A stretch of 64,000 bases of DNA from positions 1 through 64,000 of the forward strand of contig CANDNA010000001.1 in NCBI GenBank assembly GCA_947385955.1, given 5' to 3'. A program made the translations under genes and the position numbers. The notes below the pieces were generated by a model that was given only the letters and a program-made list of their open reading frames with translations, made no database searches and was not told the DNA's origin. Positions 34,151-43,551 of the stretch are shown one piece after another; position 1 is the first letter of the stretch; each line of letters begins with the position of its first letter. Source of the stretch: an uncultured Clostridia bacterium (GTDB taxonomy: Bacteria; Bacillota; Clostridia; Lachnospirales; Lachnospiraceae).

Positions 34151-34190
34151 TAAATCCCCTGCCGCCGCATCAGACAAACGGCCGCAGGGG
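34151..34190 (-). terminator. Terminator of the gltB-gltD operon
   Basis: A 12-bp stem with one mismatch (34156-34167 against 34179-34190, loop 11 nt) lies 32 bp after the gltD stop. It is followed on the minus strand by a T-rich stretch (ATTTATCTTTT). Confidence 0.8.
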
Positions 34191-34221
34191 ATCCTGATAT
34201 CTTATATTTTACTGTTATATT

Positions 34222-35712
34222 TCACTGAATCCCCAGGCTGGTATACCCCATCAGGCTTTCATCCACCGCTCTGGCGCTTTCCCGCCCTTCCCGGATGGCC
34301 CACACCACAAGAGACTGGCCCCTGTGCATATCGCCTGCCGTGAAAACCGTTTCCACATTGGTGCGGTAACTGCCCGGCTCAGTGCTCACATTGCCCCGCT
34401 CATTCAGGGTCACGCCAAAGGCATCTGCCACATATTTTTCACTTCCCAGAAATCCTGCTGCAATCAATACGATCTGTGCATCCAGAATCTGTTCGCTGCC
34501 GGCGATCTCCCGGCTGCCCATACGTCCTGTTTCGTCTTTTTCCCACTTCAGTTTTACCAGCTTCACCCCTTTTAACCTTCCGTTTTTGTCCTTTAAAAAC
34601 TCCTTTACCGTCGTTTCATACAGACGGGGATCGTGGCCGAACAGGGCAATGGCCTCTTCCTGTCCGTAATCGGTCTTGCAGACTCTGGGCCACTGGGGCC
34701 AGGGATTTTCCTCCGTACGCACATCCGGCGCCTTTGGCATCATTTCGATCTGCGTCACCGATTTACAGCCATGCCGTATGGCAGTCCCCACGCAGTCGTT
34801 TCCGGTATCGCCGCCGCCTATGATTACCACATCTTTGCCTTTGGTATCGATGTATTTCCGATCCGAAAACTGAGAATCCAGCAGGCTCTTCGTATTGGCT
34901 CCCAGAAAATCCACGGCAAAGTAAATACCTTCCGCATCCCTGCCCGGCGCTTTGATATCACGGGGATTTGAGGAACCGCAGGCCAGTACAATCCGGTCAT
35001 ACTCCTTTAACAGCTTTGCCGCTTTTACCTCTTTTCCCACATTGACGCCTGTGACAAAGGTAACGCCCTCTTCTTCCATCACTTTCAGCTTTCGTTCCAC
35101 AATGGATTTTTCCAGCTTCATATTGGGAATGCCATACATCAGCAGCCCGCCCGGCCTGTCGGAGCGTTCGAATACCGTGACCAGATGCCCTCTTTTATTC
35201 AACTGGTCCGCTGCCGCCAGTCCTGCCGGCCCGCTGCCGATCACCGCCACCTGTTTCCCGGTCCTGACCCTGGGCGGCCTGGCTTTTGCATAGCCGTTCT
35301 CATAGGCATATTCGGTAATGGCATATTCATTTTCCTTTGTGGCCACCGGCTCCCCGTTCAGCCCGCAGGTACAGGCATTTTCACACAGAGCCGGGCAGAC
35401 TCTGGAGGTAAACTCCGGAAAATTGTTGGTTTTTTTCAGACGGTTATAGGCCTGTTCCCAGTTTCCTCTATAGACCAGGTCATTCCATTCAGGCACCAGA
35501 TTGTGCAGCGGACAGCCGCTGGCCATCCCGGCCAGCATCATACCGGACTGGCAGAACGGTACGCCGCAATCCATACACCGTGCGCCCTGAAGCTGCTGCT
35601 CGCTTTTCGGAAGATGCATATGAAACTCCCGGAAATGTCTGACTCTTTCTTTCGGCGGTTCCGCGCCGGATGTCTTTCTCTCATATTCCATAAAACCTGT
35701 TGGTTTTCCCAT
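34222..35712 (-). CDS. gltD: Glutamate synthase small subunit
   Basis: GltD takes electrons from NADPH and passes them through FAD and iron-sulfur clusters to GltB. The 496-residue protein has the N-terminal cluster cysteines ([38 protein letters not shown]), then an FAD site [17 protein letters not shown], then an NADPH site [13 protein letters not shown]. The C-terminal FAD loop [18 protein letters not shown] is intact. It begins 13 bp after gltB, and a terminator follows. Confidence 0.97.
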   Translation of the reverse strand: MGKPTGFMEYERKTSGAEPPKERVRHFREFHMHLPKSEQQLQGARCMDCGVPFCQSGMMLAGMASGCPLHNLVPEWNDLVYRGNWEQAYNRLKKTNNFPEFTSRVCPALCENACTCGLNGEPVATKENEYAITEYAYENGYAKARPPRVRTGKQVAVIGSGPAGLAAADQLNKRGHLVTVFERSDRPGGLLMYGIPNMKLEKSIVERKLKVMEEEGVTFVTGVNVGKEVKAAKLLKEYDRIVLACGSSNPRDIKAPGRDAEGIYFAVDFLGANTKSLLDSQFSDRKYIDTKGKDVVIIGGGDTGNDCVGTAIRHGCKSVTQIEMMPKAPDVRTEENPWPQWPRVCKTDYGQEEAIALFGHDPRLYETTVKEFLKDKNGRLKGVKLVKLKWEKDETGRMGSREIAGSEQILDAQIVLIAAGFLGSEKYVADAFGVTLNERGNVSTEPGSYRTNVETVFTAGDMHRGQSLVVWAIREGRESARAVDESLMGYTSLGIQ

Positions 35713-35725
35713 TGCGCTTCCCTCC

Positions 35726-38700
35726 CTACTTTCTCATATTTACATAAAACGCTTCAATCTGGGCCTGTTCCGCAGAAAGCCCTTTTTCTTCCATCTGCAC
35801 GATGGTCCTCAGCATCCGGTCATAATCATATGGGATGATCTTTTTGAACCTGGGCAGATAGGCTCCGAAATGCTCCAGTATTTCCTTTCCTTTCGGGGAA
35901 TTGGTGTATGCCACATGTTCCCGGATCATTTCCTTCAGCTCCAGCACATCGTATTTGGACGTGATTTCGGAAGCATATACCATTTCTTTATTCACTCTTG
36001 TATACAGATCATTTTCCTCATCCAGTACATACGCGATGCCGCCGCTCATACCCGCCGCAAAGTTTTTTCCGGTCCGTCCCAGCACCACTACCCGGCCGCC
36101 GGTCATATATTCACAGCCATGATCTCCCACGCCTTCCACTACAGCGCTGGCGCCGGAATTTCTCACGCAGAACCGTTCCCCGGCCACGCCGCCGATAAAC
36201 GCTTTGCCGCTGGTGGCCCCATAAAGGGCCACATTTCCGACAATAATGTTTTCCTCCTGCCGAAACCGGCTGCCAGCAGGGGGATAAACCACCAGCTTGC
36301 CGCCCGATAACCCTTTTCCGAAATAATCGTTACTGTCTCCGGTCAGTTCCAGTGTCAGCCCTTTGGGAATAAAGGCGCCGAAGCTCTGGCCGCCTGCGCC
36401 CCGGCAAAGTACCCGGTAGGTGTCCTCTTCCAGGCTGTCTCCAAAACGCCTCGTCAGTTCGGAGCCAAATATGGTACCGAATGCCCGGTCCGTATTGCCC
36501 ACTTCCACTTCGATGCTGCGCTTCTGCCCGCTCTCCGCCGCCTTGCCCAGCCGACGCAGCAGTATCTTTTCATCCTTGGTTTTTTCCAGTCCGAAATCAT
36601 ATACCTGTTTCGGATCAAATGTCACCTTTTCCCGGGAGCCTTCATAAGGATTATGCAGGATGCTGGTTAAATCAATCTTCCGTGCCTGCTCATCCAGATC
36701 GTCCCTGACTTTCAGAAACTCTGTATGCCCCACCAGTTCATCCACTGTACGGACACCCAGCCTGGCCATATATTCCCGCATTTCCTGCGCGATAAAGCGC
36801 ATAAAATGGATCACATATTCCGGTTTACCCCGGAAATTCCTGCGCAGCTCCGGATTCTGGGTGGCCACACCCACAGGACAGGTGTCCAGGTTGCAGACCC
36901 GCATCATCACGCAGCCCATCGTCACCAGCGGCGCTGTGGCAAATCCGAACTCCTCCGCGCCCAGAATCGCTGCAATCACCACATCCCGGCCGCTCATCAG
37001 CTTGCCGTCCGTTTCGATGCGCACCTTCCCCCGTAGTCCGTTCATAATCAGTGTCTGATGGGTCTCTGCCAGTCCCAGCTCCCAGGGCAGCCCTGCATTG
37101 TGAATGGAGCTGCGGGGCGCCGCCCCGGTGCCTCCGTCATAGCCTGATACCAGAATGACCTGTGCGCCTGCTTTGGCCACACCTGCGGCCACCGTACCCA
37201 CTCCCGCCTCAGAAACCAGTTTCACCGAAATCCTTGCGTCCCGGTTGGCATTTTTCAGATCATAAATAAGCTGGGCCAGATCTTCGATGGAATAAATATC
37301 ATGATGGGGCGGCGGGGAAATCAGCCCCACTCCCGGCGTAGAATGCCTGGTTCTGGCAATCCAGGGATATACCTTGCCGCCCGGCAGATGTCCGCCCTCC
37401 CCCGGCTTGGCCCCCTGGGCCATCTTAATCTGGATCTCCTGTGCACTTACCAGATACCGGCTGGTCACCCCGAACCGCCCGCTGGCCACCTGCTTGATGG
37501 CCGAACACCGATTCAGGCCGTCCGGGCCCATCTCCAGCCGCTCCGGCTCCTCGCCGCCCTCTCCGGAATTGGATTTGCCATGCAGCATATTCATGGCAAT
37601 GGCCAATGTCTCATGAGCTTCTTTGGAAATCGAGCCATAGGACATGGCGCCGGTTTTAAAACGGGTCACGATGGCGTCCACACTCTCCACTTCCTCAATG
37701 GGAACCGGTTTTTTCGCATACTGAAACGTCATCAGCCCCCTCAGGTTCTTTATGGAATCTTCCGCATCCACCAATGCGGTATATTCTTTAAACAGTCCGT
37801 AATCTCCCCGTCTGGTGGACTCCTGTAAAAGATGGATGGTGGCCGGATTGTAAAGATGCTCCTCGCCGCCGCTGCGCATCTTATGGCTGCCCGGGCTGTC
37901 CAGCGTCAGGTCATTTTCCAGCCCCAGCGGATCAAAAGCGCCCGAGTGAAGCATATCCTGCTGTTTTTCTATATCTTTCAGAGAGATACCGCCAATCCGG
38001 CTGACCGTATTGGTAAAATATTTATGGATCACATCACTGTCTATTCCCAGCGCCTCAAAAATCTGGGAGCCTTTATAAGACTGTATGGTGGAAATCCCCA
38101 TTTTGGATGCGATTTTTACGATCCCATGCAGTACCGCATGGGTATAATCCTCCACTGCCGCATAATAATCCTTATCCAGCATGCCGTTTTCAATCAGCTC
38201 ATGAATCGACTCCAGCGCCAGATAAGGGTTGACCGCGCAGGCTCCATATCCCAGCAATGTGGCAAAATCGTGGATTTCCCGGGGTTCTCCCGATTCCAGG
38301 ATCAGCGCGATGCTGGTACGCTTTTTGGTCCTGACCAGATATTCGTTCAGCGCCGACACTGCCAGCAGGGAAGGGATGGCCACATGATTTTCATCCACAC
38401 CCCGGTCCGAAAGGACAATGATATTCGCTCCGTCCCGGTATGCCCGGTCCACTTCCACAAACAAACGCTCAATTGCCCGTTCCAGGCTGGTATTTTTATA
38501 GTAGAGAATGGGAACTTCCTCCACCCGGAATCCTTCTGCTTTCATGCTTTTAATTTTCAGCAGATCCAGATTGGTCAGAATCGGATTGTTGACCTTTAAA
38601 ATATTACAGTTTTTCGGTGTTTCTTCCAGCACATTGCCCTCTGTCCCAATGTATACCGTAGTGGAGGTAACCACTTCTTCCCGGATGGCGTCAATGGGCG

Positions 38701-40273
38701 GATTGGTCACCTGGGCAAATAACTGTTTGAAATAGTGAAACAATGGATGAATGGTTTTGCTCAGAACCGGAATGGGGGTGTCCACGCCCATTGCCGCAAT
38801 CGCTTCCCCGCCGTTTAACGCCATCGGCAGAATGCTGGTTTTCAGTTCATCATACGTATAGCCGAATGCCTTCTGCATTCTCTGCCGCTCCTCTTCGGTA
38901 AAGGAAGGCATCCGCTGATTGGGAATCTTCAGATCTTTTAAAGCAATCATATTGCTGTCCAGCCATTCCCCGTAAGGCGCTCTGGAGGCATAGGCTTCTT
39001 TCAGGCTGTCATCATCAATGATCTTTCCCTGCCTGGTATCCACCAACAGCATTTTCCCCGGATGAAGCCGTTCCTTTTTTACAATCCTGGCCGGGTCAAT
39101 CTCCAGCACGCCCACCTCAGAGGATAAAATCAGATGGTCATCGTCCGTAATATAATACCGGGAAGGACGCAGCCCGTTCCGGTCCAGCACCGCCCCCATG
39201 ATGTCCCCGTCAGAAAAGACAATGGACGCCGGCCCGTCCCAGGGCTCCATCATCGTGGCATAATACTGATAAAAATCTTTTTTCTTCTGTGTCATGGTCC
39301 GGTTATTCGCCCAGGGTTCCGGAATGGTAATCATCACTGCCAGCGGCAGGTCCATCCCGCTCATAACGAGAAATTCCAGGGTATTATCCAGCATGGCGGA
39401 ATCGGAACCGGAGGCATTGACCGCCGGAAGCACCTTGTGCAGCAGTCCGTGCAGCGCTTCCGATTCCATATTTTCTTCCCTTGCCAGCATCTTGTCCACA
39501 TTGCCCCGTATGGTATTGATCTCTCCATTGTGCACAATAAAGCGGTTGGGATGGGCACGTTCCCAGCTCGGATTGGTATTGGTGGAAAAACGGGAATGCA
39601 CCATCGCTATGGCCGATTCAAAATCCTCACTCTGCAAATCCAGGAAAAAGGTGCGAAGCTGGCCCACCAGAAACATCCCCTTATATACAATCGTCCTGCT
39701 GGACAGAGAAACCACATACGTATTGTCCGTGGACTGCTCAAAAATACGCCTTACAATATAAAGAAGCCGGTCAAAGTCCAGTCCTGCTTCCACATCTGCC
39801 GGTTTTCGGATAAAAGCCTGCATAATACAGGGCATACATTCCACTGCCTTATGCCCCAGCACCTCAGGTGAAGTGGGCACCTGCCTCCAGCCCAGAAACT
39901 CCAGCCCTTCCTTCTGTACGATGATCTCAAACATCTTTTTGGACTGGTTCCGTTTCAGTTCGTCCTGTGGGAAAAAGAACATGCCGATCCCATATTCCCG
40001 CTCTTCTCCCAGCCGGATTCCCAGCGGCCTGGTGACCCGTGAAAAAAATCTGTGGGAAATCTGCACAAGAATCCCCACGCCGTCACCGGTTTTCCCCTCT
40101 GCATCCTTTCCTGCCCTGTGCTCTAAGTTTTCCACGATTTTCAGAGAGTTCTCCACGGTTGCCCGGCTTTTCACGCCTCTGATGTTCACACAGGCCCCGA
40201 TGCCGCAGTTGTCATGTTCAAAGCCCGCCCTGTACAGAGGCGGAAGTACTCTGGTTGGATTTGCATCAAACAT
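35726..40273 (-). CDS. gltB: Glutamate synthase large subunit
   Basis: GltB makes two glutamates from glutamine and 2-oxoglutarate. The 1515-residue length is typical. The class II amidotransferase nucleophile is Cys23 (NCGIGACVNI), exposed after removal of the propeptide. The FMN/synthase domain contains PGEGGHLPGGKV and the [3Fe-4S] region VCNLDTCPVGVATQ. The C-terminal beta-helix has the GxxGG repeats (AGGQSFGAF, GKGLSGGKL, MTGGRVVVLG). It starts behind a leader with a strong terminator hairpin. Confidence 0.98.
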   Translation of the reverse strand: MFDANPTRVLPPLYRAGFEHDNCGIGACVNIRGVKSRATVENSLKIVENLEHRAGKDAEGKTGDGVGILVQISHRFFSRVTRPLGIRLGEEREYGIGMFFFPQDELKRNQSKKMFEIIVQKEGLEFLGWRQVPTSPEVLGHKAVECMPCIMQAFIRKPADVEAGLDFDRLLYIVRRIFEQSTDNTYVVSLSSRTIVYKGMFLVGQLRTFFLDLQSEDFESAIAMVHSRFSTNTNPSWERAHPNRFIVHNGEINTIRGNVDKMLAREENMESEALHGLLHKVLPAVNASGSDSAMLDNTLEFLVMSGMDLPLAVMITIPEPWANNRTMTQKKKDFYQYYATMMEPWDGPASIVFSDGDIMGAVLDRNGLRPSRYYITDDDHLILSSEVGVLEIDPARIVKKERLHPGKMLLVDTRQGKIIDDDSLKEAYASRAPYGEWLDSNMIALKDLKIPNQRMPSFTEEERQRMQKAFGYTYDELKTSILPMALNGGEAIAAMGVDTPIPVLSKTIHPLFHYFKQLFAQVTNPPIDAIREEVVTSTTVYIGTEGNVLEETPKNCNILKVNNPILTNLDLLKIKSMKAEGFRVEEVPILYYKNTSLERAIERLFVEVDRAYRDGANIIVLSDRGVDENHVAIPSLLAVSALNEYLVRTKKRTSIALILESGEPREIHDFATLLGYGACAVNPYLALESIHELIENGMLDKDYYAAVEDYTHAVLHGIVKIASKMGISTIQSYKGSQIFEALGIDSDVIHKYFTNTVSRIGGISLKDIEKQQDMLHSGAFDPLGLENDLTLDSPGSHKMRSGGEEHLYNPATIHLLQESTRRGDYGLFKEYTALVDAEDSIKNLRGLMTFQYAKKPVPIEEVESVDAIVTRFKTGAMSYGSISKEAHETLAIAMNMLHGKSNSGEGGEEPERLEMGPDGLNRCSAIKQVASGRFGVTSRYLVSAQEIQIKMAQGAKPGEGGHLPGGKVYPWIARTRHSTPGVGLISPPPHHDIYSIEDLAQLIYDLKNANRDARISVKLVSEAGVGTVAAGVAKAGAQVILVSGYDGGTGAAPRSSIHNAGLPWELGLAETHQTLIMNGLRGKVRIETDGKLMSGRDVVIAAILGAEEFGFATAPLVTMGCVMMRVCNLDTCPVGVATQNPELRRNFRGKPEYVIHFMRFIAQEMREYMARLGVRTVDELVGHTEFLKVRDDLDEQARKIDLTSILHNPYEGSREKVTFDPKQVYDFGLEKTKDEKILLRRLGKAAESGQKRSIEVEVGNTDRAFGTIFGSELTRRFGDSLEEDTYRVLCRGAGGQSFGAFIPKGLTLELTGDSNDYFGKGLSGGKLVVYPPAGSRFRQEENIIVGNVALYGATSGKAFIGGVAGERFCVRNSGASAVVEGVGDHGCEYMTGGRVVVLGRTGKNFAAGMSGGIAYVLDEENDLYTRVNKEMVYASEITSKYDVLELKEMIREHVAYTNSPKGKEILEHFGAYLPRFKKIIPYDYDRMLRTIVQMEEKGLSAEQAQIEAFYVNMRK

Positions 40274-40300
40274 TGGATATCATTCCTTTCCTGAAAACAC

Positions 40301-40345
40301 AAAAACCGAAGATGTGGCTGCCCCTTTGCAGCCGTCCATCTTCGG
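40301..40345 (-). terminator. Attenuator-type terminator in the gltB leader
   Basis: On the minus strand the hairpin has a 9-bp outer stem (40306-40314 with 40337-40345), a small bulge and a 6-bp inner stem (40316-40321 with 40328-40333). It closes on a six-base loop AAAGGG. TTTTT (40301-40305) follows. It stands about 30 bp before the gltB ATG, where it would end transcription before the gene. A second, weaker hairpin lies upstream (40383-40412). Confidence 0.8.
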
Positions 40346-40503
40346 ATTCTGATTTTATAAGTTATGAAATTGAACTTTTCTTCCGGGACTTATCATACAC
40401 TGTTTCTCCCGGCCTGTAAACCCCTAAATTTTGTAAATTATCTGATTATTTTACAATTTAACCAAAAATATAATATCGTCTGACAATTTTCTTTTTTCTT
40501 TTC

Positions 40504-40532
40504 TTGTGCGCTTTTCCGAAAATTGTTATACT
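40504..40532 (+). promoter_or_regulatory. Promoter of the lipoprotein gene
   Basis: TTGTGC (40504-40509) and TATACT (40527-40532), spaced 17 nt, lie 38 bp before the ATG. A GAAAGGAG ribosome site follows. Confidence 0.6.
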
Positions 40533-40569
40533 ATAATAGAGTCATTTCCCTGAAAGGAGCCGATTTTTT

Positions 40570-41166
40570 ATGAAAAAATTCCTTTATTTATCCGTTGCAG
40601 CCGGCCTTTTCTGTCTGCTGACTGCCTGCTCGGAAACCTCCTCCGATACGGTGCGTCCTCCTGCTGCTGCCATAGCAACCATAGAAACTGCCCGGCCGGA
40701 AGCAGAGCCGCCAAAGACCGATACCGTCACATACAGCTATGAAGATATTTATCTGTCCGTTACCCTGCCGGATACCTGGGAATATCAGGTCAAAACCAAA
40801 GAAGAGATGGAAGAGGAGGATTCCATGCTGTCTTGTGCCATAGATTTCTGGCCCGCCAACTTCCCCGATGCGGTTTTTCATCTGGGATATCAGACCCAAA
40901 AACTGGGGATATGTGCCACCGGAGTCACAATAGAAGAGTTTTCCCTGTCAAACGGGCTGACCGGATACCGGTACACCGAATCCATCGAAGATACCCTCTG
41001 GCTCACCATCTCATTTGACAGGGAAGAGGAACCGACAGGGCAGGAACATCCCGGTAATTACCTGATTTCAGCCTCTCCCGCCCTTTCAGAATGGGAACAG
41101 ATCGCACCTGATTTTGAACAGATACTCAGTTCTGTCCAAGTGGGAACCGCTTTTTCCTCACCCTGA
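40570..41166 (+). CDS. Putative lipoprotein
   Basis: A 198-residue exported protein. The signal MKKFLYLSVAAGLFCLLTAC ends in a lipobox LTAC, so Cys20 is lipidated. A low-complexity Thr/Pro/Ala linker follows, then a beta-rich globular part (about 55-195) without recognised motifs. It has its own promoter. The last 41 bp overlap the end of the convergent HAD-CPBP gene on the opposite strand. Confidence 0.82.
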   Translation: MKKFLYLSVAAGLFCLLTACSETSSDTVRPPAAAIATIETARPEAEPPKTDTVTYSYEDIYLSVTLPDTWEYQVKTKEEMEEEDSMLSCAIDFWPANFPDAVFHLGYQTQKLGICATGVTIEEFSLSNGLTGYRYTESIEDTLWLTISFDREEEPTGQEHPGNYLISASPALSEWEQIAPDFEQILSSVQVGTAFSSP

Positions 41167-42646
41167 CAAGACACAGGGCAGAAACCAAAAGACAGGCCAT
41201 ACAGTACACCGGCGCACCGGCAGCCATGCCGGCGCCGGCAGGCGCATCATAGGATACGGCAAATACACAGGCATTGGCCAGTCCGTGCATCATAACCGGT
41301 ATTTTAAAATTCCCTGTCAGCTCATAAGCATAGGAAAACAGCAGGCCCATCAGCAGGCCGTACAGGGCCTGCACCAGATTGCCATGATAGATCCCAAACA
41401 GGGCGGAGGATGCAACGGCAGAGGTACGCAGGGAAAACCAGGTTTTCATCCGGTTATAGATCAGGCCCCGAAACAGCAGTTCTTCCGCCAGCGGCGAAAT
41501 CAGGCCATACAAAAGAAGCCCCGGCAAAAAGGGAATCTGATACTGCATCTGTTCCACTTCATAATATCCCACTGACATGGCTGCAATCTGCAGAAGCCCA
41601 AACAGCAGATTCATACCAAAAGCAGACGATACCGCCCAAATCCCCATAGTAGGATACGAAACCTGCGTCCCTGACTGCCATCCGGTACATTCCTTCCGAA
41701 ATAACGGAAGCAGCACTGCCGCCCCGGCCAGCATGGAACAGCCCTTGGCCAGGCTGGCAATCCCCACACTGTTTTCACTCATCCACTCAAATCCCGCGCC
41801 GCCCTGCAGAATCAGCCGAAACAGCGTCACGATCACAATATAGCAGGCATTACTGCCAAGATAATACAAAAGGAACGGAAACATAATATGCCAGGTTTTT
41901 CCCAGAACAGAGGAAGCAGCACTGCCGCCCTCTGTTTTTCTTTCCGGTTCTGCCGCCCTTCCTTTATCTGCCGCCTTCCCGCTCTTTTTCTTCGGTCTGC
42001 CGCCGCCCAGCAAAAAAACTTCCAGCTCCTTCACTGATCTGGCAATATAATCGGCTCCTGCCGCCTCCAGCTCACCCTTCCCGGCATATCCAAAAGAAAC
42101 GCCCACCGTGGTCAGGCCATGTTCCTGTCCGCCCTGGATATCATATTTGCGATCTCCCACCATAGCGCCTTTTCCGGCCTGCTTCCCCAGCCGATGCAGC
42201 GCTTCCTCAATCACCTCATCCTTTTCACTGCGGCTGCCGTCCAGATTACTGCCCACCACCACATCAAAGCTGGCGTCCAGATGAAAGTGCTCCAGAATCT
42301 GCCGGACAAAGGGTTCCGGCTTGCTGGAAGCCACAGCCAGCTTTATCCCGGCCGCTTTCAGATGTGCCAGCATTTCCGGAATCCCCGGATATACCTTGTT
42401 TTCCAGAATCCCGATGGGCGCAAACCGTTTCCGGTAGTCCACTATGGCTCTGTCCGCCTGTTCCATACTCATATCATAAAAATCCATAAAACTGTCCCGC
42501 AGCGGCGGACCGATAAAGGGCTCCAGCTTGTTCAGATCCGGTTCCCGGATCCCCTGTTGAAGCAATGCAAACTGTACACTTTTGGTAATGCCCTCTTTGG
42601 GGTCCGTCAGTGTTCCATCCAGATCAAAAAGTATAAATTGAAACAT
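41126..42646 (-). CDS. HAD phosphatase fused to a CPBP-family membrane protease
   Basis: A 506-residue fusion. Residues 1-215 are a HAD-IA phosphatase: DLDGTLTD with the nucleophile Asp, the block KLAVASSKPE, and GDRKYDIQGG. A basic linker (about 217-245) leads to about seven membrane helices with the CPBP/Abi motifs: SPLAEELLFRGLIYNR (EExxxR), FGIYHGN (FxxxH) and MMHGLAN (HxxxN). CPBP proteases act in prenyl-protein processing, bacteriocin immunity or unknown tasks. The join is in one frame with a good ribosome site at the phosphatase start. Confidence 0.88.
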   Translation of the reverse strand: MFQFILFDLDGTLTDPKEGITKSVQFALLQQGIREPDLNKLEPFIGPPLRDSFMDFYDMSMEQADRAIVDYRKRFAPIGILENKVYPGIPEMLAHLKAAGIKLAVASSKPEPFVRQILEHFHLDASFDVVVGSNLDGSRSEKDEVIEEALHRLGKQAGKGAMVGDRKYDIQGGQEHGLTTVGVSFGYAGKGELEAAGADYIARSVKELEVFLLGGGRPKKKSGKAADKGRAAEPERKTEGGSAASSVLGKTWHIMFPFLLYYLGSNACYIVIVTLFRLILQGGAGFEWMSENSVGIASLAKGCSMLAGAAVLLPLFRKECTGWQSGTQVSYPTMGIWAVSSAFGMNLLFGLLQIAAMSVGYYEVEQMQYQIPFLPGLLLYGLISPLAEELLFRGLIYNRMKTWFSLRTSAVASSALFGIYHGNLVQALYGLLMGLLFSYAYELTGNFKIPVMMHGLANACVFAVSYDAPAGAGMAAGAPVYCMACLLVSALCLVRVRKKRFPLGQN

Positions 42647-42817
42647 ATCCGGCCTCTCTTTGGTTGATTCTCCGTTTGCTATCTGTATTCATAAAAACTG
42701 TATCACAAAACCTGCGGGGTTTCAATCTTGTATTCTGATCTGCCACCACAAACATATGTATTTCCTTCACGGCCTTTCTGTTTCCTCCTCCGCTCCATCA
42801 CTGCAAATGACAGGATA

Positions 42818-42846
42818 TTTACAAAAATTGGCGGAAATACTATAGT
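42818..42846 (+). promoter_or_regulatory. Promoter of the plus-strand HAD gene
   Basis: TTTACA (42818-42823) and TATAGT (42841-42846), 17 nt apart, lie 75 bp before the ATG. The rest of the gap from 42647 holds nothing else recognised. Confidence 0.6.
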
Positions 42847-42921
42847 AATGGGAAAAAATCTGCATTATAATGACAGGCATAATGAAAATAAAACAGACCA
42901 GTACAGACAGGGAGGAAATTC

Positions 42922-43548
42922 ATGAACTACACACACATTATATTTGATATTGACGGAACGCTGCTGGATACCGAATATGCCGTCCTGCATTCTCTGCAGA
43001 GAACCATCCGGCAGGTCACCGGTGCGGACATGGCCTGTGAGCAGCTCACTTTTGCTCTGGGGATACCGGGAGAAGAGGCGCTGAAACAGCTTTCCATCCC
43101 GGATATCCCCCAGACCCTGCAGCTCTGGATCCGGTACCTGAATGAGCTGCATGATACCGTCAGCTTATTTGACGGCATCCTGCCTGTCCTGGACACCCTT
43201 TCCGGACACGGCTTTCATCTGGGGATCGTCACTTCTCAGATGAGCCATCACTATCAGAATGATCTGGGCAGCCAGCCTGTTGCCCGCTATTTTCAGACCG
43301 TAGTCTGCTCCGACGATACCACAAAACACAAACCCTTTCCGGAACCTCTGTTATACTATCAAAAGCAGACAGGAGCGCCGCTGGAGCAGATGCTGTATGT
43401 GGGCGACAGCAAATACGATATGGCCTGCGCTGAGGCGGCTCATGTGGATTTTGCACTGGCAGGATGGGGCAGCAGGGGCCGGGTGGATGCAGCCTGCATA
43501 CTCCATACCCCTGCTGACCTCTTAAAAAAAGCCGGCTGCCCGGACTGA
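42922..43548 (+). CDS. HAD-family phosphatase
   Basis: A 208-residue phosphoglycolate-phosphatase-like HAD hydrolase. Motif I is FDIDGTLLDTE, motif II is LGIVTSQM, motif III is the Lys in TTKHKPFPE, and motif IV is YVGDSKYDMACA. A helical cap sits between I and II. The substrate is a small phosphate ester, not readable from sequence. It has its own promoter and a GGAGG site, and converges with clpB, 3 bp apart. Confidence 0.9.
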   Translation: MNYTHIIFDIDGTLLDTEYAVLHSLQRTIRQVTGADMACEQLTFALGIPGEEALKQLSIPDIPQTLQLWIRYLNELHDTVSLFDGILPVLDTLSGHGFHLGIVTSQMSHHYQNDLGSQPVARYFQTVVCSDDTTKHKPFPEPLLYYQKQTGAPLEQMLYVGDSKYDMACAEAAHVDFALAGWGSRGRVDAACILHTPADLLKKAGCPD

Positions 43549-43551
43549 TTT

